Source of the DNA: Spirochaetaceae bacterium | Lineage (GTDB): Bacteria > Spirochaetota > Spirochaetia > Treponematales > Breznakiellaceae | Assembly (NCBI GenBank): GCA_031284085.1 | Contig: JAITAM010000195.1 | Location: 1 to 7,390, forward strand | Length of the DNA stretch: 7,390 nucleotides | Direction: 5' to 3' | In this document: in pieces, positions 1 to 5,989 of the stretch | Position numbering within the stretch: the stretch's first letter is position 1 | Layout of the letters: each line of letters starts with the position of its first letter | Position numbers and translations under genes: made by a program | Notes under the pieces: model-generated | The model's database searches: none | What the model was told of the DNA's origin: nothing | Seen by the model: the letters and a program-made list of their open reading frames with translations, nothing else

Positions 1-27
1 AAGTGCTTGGGTATCCACAGGTTCCGC
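1..27 (-). pseudogene. Edge of a further MCP Cache fragment (next tandem unit)
   Basis: These bases repeat the start of the Cache-derived part of the neighbouring unit, with near-identical sequence 462 bases further right. On the minus strand they follow directly on the C-terminal tail segment of the unit at 28-489, so the tandem array continues past the left edge of the window. Too little is present to say whether this next copy is intact. Confidence 0.6.
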
Positions 28-489
28 TTCGCTTCCACTTTTATATATTCCGTCTCGGTCTTCATCTGTCCGGTTATGGCTTCTATTTTCTTGAGATTCT
101 TCAACACCTGCTCAGAATGCACCGATCGTTCCGCTATAACACTCTTGATTTTATTGACCATCTCGTTACTCTTCAGAATTAAGTCGTTGGTTTGAGCGTA
201 AGCTTTTTCTATACGGCTCGGCGCCGCCATAATCCCGGTTATCCGTTGCGCTGGTGAGCCGGTCGTTGTTCTCGGCGATATAAGACTCTGTATAGGCTGC
301 CTTTCTGGGATTTTGTTTAACCCCGACAAACCAGTTTCGGGTCGTGTTGTCCCATGAATCATTAGGCATCCGGCCATTGCCATAGACCACAGCGAGGTTA
401 TTTGTAGCATAGATATGCCAGAAATCAAGCTGGGCATCCATAAAGCGCTTAAAAAGGGACTAAAGTGCTTGGGTATCCACAGGTTCCGC
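28..489 (-). pseudogene. MCP fragment copy A (Cache piece fused to signalling tail, no start)
   Basis: Read right to left, this unit begins inside an extracellular Cache sensor domain (motifs FWHIYATNN, GNGRMPNDSWDNTTRNWF, LTSATDNRDYGG). It then jumps to the C-terminal coiled coil of an MCP signalling domain (RIEKAYAQTNDLILKSNEM, then SVIAERSVHSEQVLKNLKK). It has no N-terminal membrane anchor, TM2, HAMP or CheA-binding tip. The Cache and tail parts lie in different frames, and the Cache frame stops at about 166. Compared with copy B it lacks seven Cache codons (VWNKPGG region), a deletion shared with copy C. The unit is 462 bp, exactly 154 codons, and is joined head to tail to copy B. It is a non-functional receptor fragment as it stands; a role as recombination donor is speculation. 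Confidence 0.75.
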
Positions 490-1215
490 TTCGCTTCCAT
501 TTTTATATATTCCGTCTCGGTCTTCATCTGTCTGGTTATGGCTTCTATTTTCTTGAGATTCTTCAACACCTGCTCAGAATGCACCGATCGTTCCGCTATA
601 ACACTCTTGATTTTATTGACCATCTTATTACTCTTCAGAATTAAGTCGTTGGTTTGAGCATACGCCTTTTCTATACAGCTCGGCGCCGCCATAATCCCGG
701 TTATCCGTTGCGCTGGTGAGCCGGTCGTTGTTCTCGGCGATATAAGGCTCTGTATAGGCTACCTTTCTGGGATTTTGTTTAGCCCCGACAAACCAGTTTC
801 GGGTCGTGTTGTCCCATGAATCATTAGGCATCCGGCCATTGCCATAGACCACATAGCCTCCCGGTTTATTCCAGACGAGGTTATTCGTAGCATAAATATG
901 CCAGAAATCAGGTTGGGCATCCATAAAGCGCTTAAAAAGGGACTGGAGTGCTTGGGTATCCACAGGTTCCGCCGCCATAAAAGGTGAGGAGGCGATGGCC
1001 GCATAGGATATAAGGTTCGACCACTCCCTGAATCGGTCAATCACTCGAGCTTGCATGCGGGCGACTTGTTCGGTAATGTTTGTTTCAAGATGTTTATAGC
1101 TGACAGCTCTATAATTTACGATAGACAAAAAGAACAGGCTGAAGGTAGTTATCAAGATACTACCCAAACAAACTGCGGTAAACAAAAACATAAAAGACGG
1201 TTTATTATGTTTCAT
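490..1215 (-). pseudogene. MCP fragment copy B, with N-terminal anchor and good RBS
   Basis: This is the best preserved copy. It starts at ATG 1215 behind an AGGAG Shine-Dalgarno (1222-1226) at six-base spacing. The first 195 codons (1215 to 628) give a short basic N-terminus, one transmembrane helix at about residues 8-34 (FLFTAVCLGSILITTF and onward), a periplasmic helix, and the first part of a dCache-type sensor with WHIYATNN, SWDNTTRNWF and AYTEPYIAENN motifs. At the sequence DYGG the gene jumps, out of frame, to the C-terminal MCP coiled coil and soon stops. The second half of the sensor, TM2, HAMP and nearly the whole methyl-accepting domain are missing. If translated, it would give a membrane-anchored, truncated periplasmic sensor with no cytoplasmic output. 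It has its own putative promoter and leader upstream. Confidence 0.8.
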
Positions 1216-1239
1216 TAAAATCTCCTGAAAAGTTTATGC

Positions 1240-1269
1240 AGCCGTCCTCTTTGATAAAAAAGGGCGGCT
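1240..1269 (-). promoter_or_regulatory. Leader hairpin upstream of MCP copy B
   Basis: The arms 1240-1247 and 1262-1269 form an 8-bp stem with one G-U pair around a 14-base loop. On the minus strand it ends 13 bases before the AGGAG of copy B. No T run follows, so it is not a terminator. It may be a structured part of the 5' leader. Confidence 0.4.
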
Positions 1270-1289
1270 AAACAGGTTCGCTAAAGGGC

Positions 1290-1313
1290 AAAAAAAAACT
1301 CTCTTTTAGAGAG
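1290..1313 (-). terminator. Intrinsic terminator between the MCP copies
   Basis: On the minus strand, CTCTCT (1304-1299 side) and AGAGAG form a perfect 6-bp stem with a three-base loop at 1299-1313, followed directly by nine T residues (1298-1290). This is a classic Rho-independent arrangement in the direction of the MCP fragments. It could end transcription from copy C. However, it lies downstream of the putative promoter at 1355-1384, so it may also act as an attenuator in the leader of copy B. Confidence 0.75.
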
Positions 1314-1354
1314 CGTCCTTTTCTAAAACTGCTTAAAGTTCAAAATATAAAGAT

Positions 1355-1384
1355 AGTATATCTTCTCAAGTTCAGATCTGTCAA
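1355..1384 (-). promoter_or_regulatory. Sigma70-type promoter for MCP copy B
   Basis: On the minus strand there is a perfect TTGACA -35 box (1384-1379), an 18-base spacer and TATACT as -10 (1360-1355, five of six consensus bases). Transcription would start near 1348, about 130 bases before the ATG of copy B, and would run through the terminator at 1290-1313. Confidence 0.6.
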
Positions 1385-1443
1385 ACTTTATGTCATACTC
1401 CTGCCGATACATTCTTGCTCACTCGTTTCCGTTTTCACTTATA

Positions 1444-2195
1444 TCAACGGCGCACGAGGTTCACCAGCGGCTTTTCTGATTCATCCTTCGCCGTAAAGCG
1501 CTGAATTGCCCTATCCAAACCTTTCCCGTTCTCCCTGCTCATCTCCGACAGTTCCGCCGACATCTGCCTTGATATATCCGCTTCCACTTTTATATATTCC
1601 TCTATAACACTCTTGATTTTATTGACCATCTCGTTACTCTTCAGAATTAAGTCGTTGGTTTGGGCGTAAGCTTTTTCTATACGGCTCTGCGCCGCCATAA
1701 TCCCGGTTATCCGTTGCGCTGGTGAGCTGGCCGTTGTTCTCGGCGATATAAGACTCTGCATAGGCTGCCTTTCTGGGATTTTGTTTAACCCCGACAAACC
1801 AGTTTCGGGTCGTGTTGTCCCATGAATCATTAGGCATCCGGCCATTGCCATAGACCACAGCGGGGTTATTCGTAGCATAGATATGCCAGAAATCAGACTG
1901 GGCATCCATAAAACGCTTGAAAAGGGACTAAAGTGCTTGGGTATCCACAGGTTCCGCCGCCATAAAAGATGAAGAGGCGATGGCCGCAGGATATAAGGTT
2001 CGACCACCACCTTCGGTCAATCACTCGAGCCTATATGCGGGCGACTTGTTTGGTGGTATTTGTTTCAAGATGTTTATAGCTGACAGCCTTATAGTTTACG
2101 ATAGACAAAAAGAACAGGCTGAAGGTAGTTATCAAGATACTACCCAAACAAATTGCAGCAAACAAAAACATAAAAGACGGTTTATTATGTCTCAT
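1444..2195 (-). pseudogene. MCP fragment copy C, with true MCP C-terminus
   Basis: This decayed copy has both ends of the original receptor gene. ATG 2195 begins the same membrane anchor as copy B (MRHNKPSFMFLF...), but the ribosome site has degraded to AGAAG (2202-2206), and codon 55 is a TAG stop (2033-2031) where copy B has CAA. A 3-base and then a 2-base deletion follow, the latter shifting the frame. The Cache piece lacks the same seven codons as copy A. At DYGG it jumps to the MCP coiled coil, which here continues to the natural end (EADISRQMSAELSEMSREN ... KPLVNLVRR) and stops at 1446-1444. Relative to copies A and B, an 81-bp in-frame stretch of coiled coil is missing between direct TTCC repeats. 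A 188-codon frame (2010 to 1444) is open but reads the Cache part out of frame. It is not a working receptor. Confidence 0.8.
1579..1957. repeat. Dispersed third copy of the MCP repeat unit
   Basis: This segment of copy C aligns along its whole length with the tandem unit at 30-489. The only large difference is an 81-bp deletion near 1600 (between ttcc direct repeats that sit at 48-51 and 129-132 in unit A). It shares more substitutions with unit A than with unit B. Examples are gggactaaagtg, the missing 21 bp, tctcgttac and gcgtaagctttttctatacgg. Confidence 0.85.
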
Positions 2196-2624
2196 CAGAA
2201 TCTTCTAATTGATGGAGGGCAACGCCTCATTCATATTCAGAAACAGGCCGGCCTGTTCTAAATTTTTGGCGCTATAAGTCAAAGTGGTTTACGGCTTTTT
2301 GTTTACAGGCAGGCCAGTTTGTTTCAGCAGTTCTCGGCGTTGCGGGAATGGAGTATTCATGGTTAGAAACAAGTCATTTCTGAAGGTCAACGCCTTATTT
2401 ACGAAGGGTAACAACCCATTCACAGGAAAAAATAGGTCTATATAGTCAAACAATGGTGATTAAGCTGGAGTGCGCTAAAAGTAAATGCGACCGACAGTTT
2501 ATTAGGTTCATCAAAGCCTCTCGCCGATAAGCTATCGGCTCCCCGATTTATAGGGAGGTGGGGTGGGGGAATAATACAACTTTTTATCATAATATCTCTT
2601 TTGTGGCGATAGAGCCTTTATAAT
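2196..2624. other. Intergenic region with degenerate 21-bp repeats and hairpins
   Basis: No convincing gene lies here. Three related 17-mers occur at 2217-2233 (gggcaacgcctcattca), 2385-2401 and 2406-2422. Read on the minus strand, they belong to imperfect 21-base periods that translate as seven-residue repeats (VNGLLPF, VNKALTF, RNDLFLT, MNTPFPQ). A weak TTG-started frame of 54 codons (2453 to 2289, minus) covers most of them; I see no ribosome site for it. A 16-base palindrome, aacaggccggcctgtt, sits at 2242-2257. Confidence 0.55.
2523..2539. other. Hairpin GCCGATA-AGC-TATCGGC
   Basis: This is a perfect 7-bp inverted repeat with a three-base loop, about 85 bases past the stop of the M24 peptidase gene. 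A second weak stem (ctccc ... gggag) follows at about 2539-2557. Neither is followed by a T run on either strand, so neither is a standard intrinsic terminator. It may stabilise the 3' end of the upstream minus-strand mRNA. Confidence 0.4.
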
Positions 2625-3743
2625 CTATAACAAGACGATACGTGACTTAGTCAACACTTCTACACCGGCTTCGGTAAGTAAAATATCGTCTTCAAGCCGG
2701 CAACCTCCGGCTTGATCATCATATAAGCCGGGTTCTATCGTGAAAATCATGCCCGGTTTTAACACCCAGTCATTATCATCAGAGCTGCGTAAAGACGGCG
2801 CTTCATGTGCTTCAAGGCCAATACCATGACCTAGATTGTGCGGCATAACTTTCTTAGATTTAAGAAAAAAAGCATCTACCGCAAGCCCTATGGACCGGCA
2901 ATGTTCACCGCTTGCCACCATATCAATAGCAAGATCGTGTGCCTGCTGCACCAGAATAAGCATACTTTCTTGAGTTTTTGATAGTGTGCCTCTTGCAAAG
3001 GTCATAGTTACATCACTTGTATAACCTTCGTAGCGCAAACCGAAATCAAGTATTGACAACCCTTCACAGGCAAAGGCACCGGATGTGTACGGCGGGAACG
3101 CGTGAATACCAAAACTACGAGCCGGCCCGGCCGCCAATGTCTCAAAGCCTAGTCCTTCACATCCACGTTTCCGGCTTTCAGCTTCAATGAATAATGCTAC
3201 ATCAAGCTCGGTACTTAAAATACCGGTACGAACCTCTTCTTCAAGTAAATTGATAATTTCATTCGTCAGAGTAGCGATTTTTCGGTAACGGGTGATTTCT
3301 TCTTTATCTTTCACAGATCGAAGATTCACTACTTCTTGATGTATGCCATTTTTACGACATATCACATCAAAATCAGAGAATAATTCTACATAACGCAAAA
3401 ATAAAGGGTAAGGAGTTACCGTCGGAATTTCCAGTTTGGAAGACAGCGGAATTTTAAGGCAGTCCAATGCTCCACGGATAGCTTTTTCCGCCTGACGATC
3501 AAAATCATTGTAGGGAATAAGAATATCTGCCTGCCCCATGCGAGCCGCCATATTGGCATCCCATGGTATCAATATCGAATGCCGGTCAACTGATAAAAAA
3601 AGCAATGCATCCGCCGGCATACCACAGAGCCAACGCACAGTAGGATCTCGTCTTGCTTCAGTATCTTCAAACATCGCCAGAGCAATATTCTCTTGCGCCA
3701 TCCAATCATACAATTTTTGCCGACGGCTTTCATATACAGTCAT
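2625..3743 (-). CDS. M24 family metallopeptidase (Xaa-Pro aminopeptidase/prolidase type)
   Basis: The 372-residue protein has the two-part layout of the family: an N-terminal creatinase-like domain (about 1-135) and a C-terminal pita-bread catalytic domain (about 145-372). All five dinuclear metal ligands are visible: D233 (LDFG), D244 (YTSDVTMT), H306 (LGHGIGLEAHE), E337 (FTIEPGLY) and E351 (CRLEDDILLT). H214 and H313 match the usual substrate-site histidines. The family removes N-terminal residues ahead of proline, or splits X-Pro dipeptides, in the cytoplasm; no signal peptide is seen. Start ATG 3743 follows a GGGAG site with six-base spacing. It lies 137 bp downstream of nagA on the same strand, so co-transcription is possible but not shown. 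Aminopeptidase P versus prolidase cannot be settled from sequence alone. Confidence 0.9.
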   Translation of the reverse strand: MTVYESRRQKLYDWMAQENIALAMFEDTEARRDPTVRWLCGMPADALLFLSVDRHSILIPWDANMAARMGQADILIPYNDFDRQAEKAIRGALDCLKIPLSSKLEIPTVTPYPLFLRYVELFSDFDVICRKNGIHQEVVNLRSVKDKEEITRYRKIATLTNEIINLLEEEVRTGILSTELDVALFIEAESRKRGCEGLGFETLAAGPARSFGIHAFPPYTSGAFACEGLSILDFGLRYEGYTSDVTMTFARGTLSKTQESMLILVQQAHDLAIDMVASGEHCRSIGLAVDAFFLKSKKVMPHNLGHGIGLEAHEAPSLRSSDDNDWVLKPGMIFTIEPGLYDDQAGGCRLEDDILLTEAGVEVLTKSRIVLL

Positions 3744-3836
3744 AATAACTCCCTACAATAATAATAAATTAGTACTTTTTCATTTTTAATTATTTATTCG
3801 TTCTGAACCTTTTTTTCATAAAATTTGTACCTATAT

Positions 3837-3856
3837 TTTCATCTTACAAGATGAAA
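3837..3856. promoter_or_regulatory. Inverted repeat between nagA and the peptidase gene
   Basis: TTTCATCTT and AAGATGAAA form a perfect 9-bp inverted repeat separated by two bases. It begins 25 bases after the nagA stop and lies about 94 bases before the peptidase start. The short loop would open by one or two pairs in RNA. No strong T run follows on the minus strand (ATATAGG), so it is a poor terminator. It could be a weak processing hairpin or a protein-binding palindrome for the downstream gene. Confidence 0.4.
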
Positions 3857-3880
3857 CTGTCTCTCCACCGATTTTCTATT

Positions 3881-5050
3881 TTATAGAATATTTTTTTTGA
3901 TTATCCCGTTTATAATGACCAATAAAATATTAAATTGTTTATCAAACACAATGACATCAGCATCATAGCCGGGAACAATGGCACCTTTACGAGTATAGCG
4001 CATTACCTGAGCTGGGTTGATTGTGGCAGTTTTAACAGCAGCTTCGAGACTAAAACCAAACGAAACTAAATTTTTTACTCCGCCAATCATGGTCAAAGCC
4101 GATCCAGCGATAACGTCATCTACTTTCCGATGGAAAACTCCATCATGGAAAATTACTTCTTCACCATTCGCTAGGAATGGCCCTTCTCGTTGCTCTGTGG
4201 GTTTTAATCCGTCAGTAACAAGCACTATTTTATCAAGCGGCTTATCCCGTTGTAGAAACCGGAAGAGGTCTGGGTGTACATGTCGGCCATCAGCAATGAT
4301 TTCACATGATATTTCCGGATGAATAAGTATAGCTCCAACTGCCCCCGGATTCCGGTGATCCATTCTACTCATAGCATTAAAAAGGTGTGTTGAATGGAGA
4401 ATACCGGCTTGCATTCCTTCAACCATATTTTCGTACTGTGCATTAGTATGACCGGCTTGGAGGATAATACCTTTTTTGATACAATACAAGGCCATCTCTC
4501 GCATACCTTTGAGTTCCGGTGCCACAGTCATATTAACAATATGTCCACAGGATGCTTGCCAAAGTTGATCCATAAATTGGATATCAACCGGCTTTATCGT
4601 TTCTGGCTTTTGCACTCCAAGTCGCTCCGGTGAAATGAAAGGTCCTTCAAGATGCATCCCCATGATTCGCGCACCGGTTTCTTTACCAAAGGCACCGGAT
4701 AACCGGGACACTGCCTCAAGCATAACATTCGATTCGGAGGGATACAATGTTGGATTAAAAGCTGTTACTCCATATTGACCAAGCAATTTGGACATTTCCA
4801 ACACTGATTCAACCGATACATCTTCTGTACCAAAACCTCCAAAACCGTGTATATGCGTATCAATAAAACCGGGCGCAATAAAAGTACCCTCTACATCAAT
4901 GAGCTGGGTATCGGGACCAAAATGACGCTGTTCAAAACGGCGGTGTGAAAATACATCAACTATCACACCATCTTCAATCATTACGGCGCACTTTTCCATT
5001 ACCGCAAAACCGGTCATAACCGCACCATTAAATAAACAAATACTACCCAA
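3881..5050 (-). CDS. nagA: N-acetylglucosamine-6-phosphate deacetylase
   Basis: This 389-residue amidohydrolase converts GlcNAc-6-phosphate to glucosamine-6-phosphate plus acetate in the cytoplasm, the first committed step in using GlcNAc from chitin, mucin or peptidoglycan. The motifs run in family order: PGFIDTHIHG (60-69, with H66 and H68), HLEGPF (metal ligand E135), GHTNA (H201), THLFNAM (H222), IADGRHVHP (H257), LVTDG (catalytic D280), AGSALTM and NPAQVM. The HxH pair is present, as in Bacillus-type NagA and unlike E. coli, which has substituted these residues. The length is normal. The start is TTG 5050, eight bases after the end of an AGGTG-like site; the next ATG (codon 12) would remove the first beta strand (ICLFNGAV), so TTG is preferred. 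No nagB lies in the window. Confidence 0.95.
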   Translation of the reverse strand: MGSICLFNGAVMTGFAVMEKCAVMIEDGVIVDVFSHRRFEQRHFGPDTQLIDVEGTFIAPGFIDTHIHGFGGFGTEDVSVESVLEMSKLLGQYGVTAFNPTLYPSESNVMLEAVSRLSGAFGKETGARIMGMHLEGPFISPERLGVQKPETIKPVDIQFMDQLWQASCGHIVNMTVAPELKGMREMALYCIKKGIILQAGHTNAQYENMVEGMQAGILHSTHLFNAMSRMDHRNPGAVGAILIHPEISCEIIADGRHVHPDLFRFLQRDKPLDKIVLVTDGLKPTEQREGPFLANGEEVIFHDGVFHRKVDDVIAGSALTMIGGVKNLVSFGFSLEAAVKTATINPAQVMRYTRKGAIVPGYDADVIVFDKQFNILLVIINGIIKKNIL

Positions 5051-5333
5051 TTCTTACACCTAATACTTCAATTCACATCCATCTTCGGTTCAGTAACATG
5101 ATGCTCATGCTTACTAATACTATGACTCATTTCTATTTTTTGCAAAAGTAACAAACTCCAACAGGAAAGACATTTTCTCTTACTTCAGTATCTTTTCATA
5201 CATTGAAAAAGATACCATTACTGTATTTATTTGCGGATGTTTTTCATATTCTTTTCTTCCCTAAAGAAGAAAAATCCTTTCCTCATCTGATTCTATAAAA
5301 TTCCTTAAATTATAATTAAGGAAGGAGAGAATT
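5051..5333. other. Divergent intergenic region with three inverted repeats
   Basis: This gap separates nagA (minus) from a small plus-strand ORF. It holds inverted repeats at 5188-5196/5207-5215 (GTATCTTTT...AAAAGATAC), 5252-5259/5266-5273 (TTTTCTTC...GAAGAAAA) and 5301-5308/5316-5323. None is followed by a T run. They could be operators for a regulator of nagA or RNA hairpins. I see no strong sigma70 promoter on the minus strand for nagA. Confidence 0.5.
5301..5323 (+). promoter_or_regulatory. Inverted repeat with TATAAT overlapping the RBS of the small ORF
   Basis: TTCCTTAA (5301-5308) and TTAAGGAA (5316-5323) form an 8-bp inverted repeat around a perfect TATAAT (5311-5316). The right arm runs into the AAGGAG Shine-Dalgarno at 5322-5327. 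If it is transcribed, the hairpin could partly hide the ribosome site. If TATAAT is a -10 box, the transcript would start at about 5322-5324, leaving almost no leader. No good -35 box lies 16-18 bases upstream. Confidence 0.4.
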
Positions 5334-5444
5334 ATGGAAAAGAATACAACTCTCGTCTTGCATACCGGCAAATTACTACACAATAATAAACACATTATGA
5401 TTTCAAGACAAAACCACAGCATTTTTGAGAAAAAATTGGATTAG
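5334..5444 (+). CDS. Small ORF of 36 codons, unknown function
   Basis: ATG 5334 is preceded by AAGGAG at exactly six bases, the strongest ribosome site on the plus strand of this window. The frame gives a 36-residue basic peptide starting MEKNTTLVLHTGKLL and ending in SIFEKKLD, closed by TAG 5442-5444. It has no hydrophobic segment, no cysteines and no domain I recognise; four histidines are scattered through it. It stops two bases before the end of the convergent cheY gene, so the two mRNAs would overlap at their 3' ends. It is the only plus-strand gene candidate outside the transposase relic. It could be a real small protein or a chance ORF behind an A/G-rich stretch. Confidence 0.4.
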   Translation: MEKNTTLVLHTGKLLHNNKHIMISRQNHSIFEKKLD

Positions 5445-5446
5445 TA

Positions 5447-5884
5447 TTAACGTTTTAAAATTGAAACAACCCGATCCAAAACTTTCTTTCTGTCCAGTGG
5501 TTTAACTATATAACTTTTTGCACCCGTTAAAAGTGAACGTTTAACGACATCTTCTTTCCCCAATGCGCTAACCATAATCACCATAGCATTTTTATCAAAT
5601 TCCAGTATTTTTTCTAAAGCGGTTATACCATCCATAACAGGCATAGTGATATCCATAGTTACCAGATCAATATTGGGATACATCTCTTTGTACCGCTCAA
5701 GACCCTGAGCGCCATCAGCCGCTGTACCGACAACTTCAAACCCTTCCGAAGTAAAAATTTGACCAAGCTGTTTAGCAACAAACATGGAATCATCAACAAC
5801 AAGAACCCGGTATGCTCCACCATCAGGCTTTAGCCCCTCCGGTGGTTTATTTTCCATACCCGGTATATCGGTTTTTACTATCAT
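5447..5884 (-). CDS. cheY: Chemotaxis response regulator CheY
   Basis: This is a single-domain receiver protein of 145 residues. It carries the acidic pair D31-D32 (VLVVDDSMFVAKQL), phospho-acceptor D78 (LVTMDITMPVMDG), S106 (VSALGK), the aromatic switch Y125 and K128 (SYIVKPLD). A proline-rich tail of about 25 residues (NKPPEGLKPDGG) precedes the fold, as I recall for spirochaete CheY proteins. CheA-phosphorylated CheY binds the flagellar switch to control motor reversal. I chose ATG 5884. A TTG at 5935 would add a basic 17-residue extension (LCRRFRRRFF) encoded by the leader hairpin region. ATG 5884 has no Shine-Dalgarno, but it overlaps the stop of a 14-codon leader ORF (ATGA), suggesting coupled translation. 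No cheA, cheW or cheX lies next to it in the window. Confidence 0.92.
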   Translation of the reverse strand: MIVKTDIPGMENKPPEGLKPDGGAYRVLVVDDSMFVAKQLGQIFTSEGFEVVGTAADGAQGLERYKEMYPNIDLVTMDITMPVMDGITALEKILEFDKNAMVIMVSALGKEDVVKRSLLTGAKSYIVKPLDRKKVLDRVVSILKR

Positions 5885-5989
5885 AAAAAAACGGCGTCTA
5901 AATCTACGGCAAAGCTTATAGACATTTATTAACAACGCCGTCGGGATTTAGCCCGACCTCCTTTGAAAAGAATACCCGTCTTTCCGGGT
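5885..5989 (-). promoter_or_regulatory. Structured cheY leader with terminator-like stem
   Basis: In the minus-strand RNA, three stems follow one another: ACCCG/CGGGT (5989-5974), GTCGGG/CCCGAC (5957-5940), and ACGGCGT/ACGCCGT (5941-5935 with 5897-5891). The last is followed by six T residues (5890-5885) directly before the cheY ATG. The second and third stems share bases 5940-5941, so they compete. A strong AAAGGAG (5964-5958) sits just before the second stem. From ATG 5925 it could serve a 14-codon ORF (MSISFAVDLDAVFL), if the stem brings the two closer together. The layout resembles a leader controlled by attenuation or by ligand, but I recognise no known class with confidence. Confidence 0.5.

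Larger units (their letters stand above)
1..945. repeat. Two head-to-tail MCP-fragment repeat units (462 bp and 483 bp)
   Basis: The sequence starting at 1 (aagtgcttgggtatccacag) recurs at 463 and, as gagtgcttgg, at about 946. The units are highly similar with scattered substitutions. The 21-bp difference in length is an in-frame segment in the Cache region (about 855-877), present only in the right-hand unit. The joint between units fuses the tail motif YIKVEA to the Cache region around EPVDTQAL, at short GCGGAA/GAAGCG microhomology. Confidence 0.9.

Noticed and set aside
1980..2261. Plus-strand 93-codon frame over MCP copy C
   Set aside because: It is the complement of the MCP membrane anchor and Cache start, so it is a shadow frame.
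2217..2422. CRISPR-like short repeats
   Set aside because: The repeats are imperfect, irregularly spaced (two are 21 bp apart, one 168 bp away), have no spacer structure, and have no cas genes nearby.
3874..3898. Terminator-like hairpin with T8 on the plus strand at the nagA stop
   Set aside because: No plus-strand gene reads into it, and on the nagA strand the run is A, not T. It is probably chance in A/T-rich sequence.
5885..5935. Extending cheY upstream to a TTG start at 5935
   Set aside because: The added residues (LINVYKLCRRFRRRFF) come from the leader stem region, and the AAAGGAG is 22 bases away in linear distance. The shorter form matches the expected CheY length and N-terminal tail.
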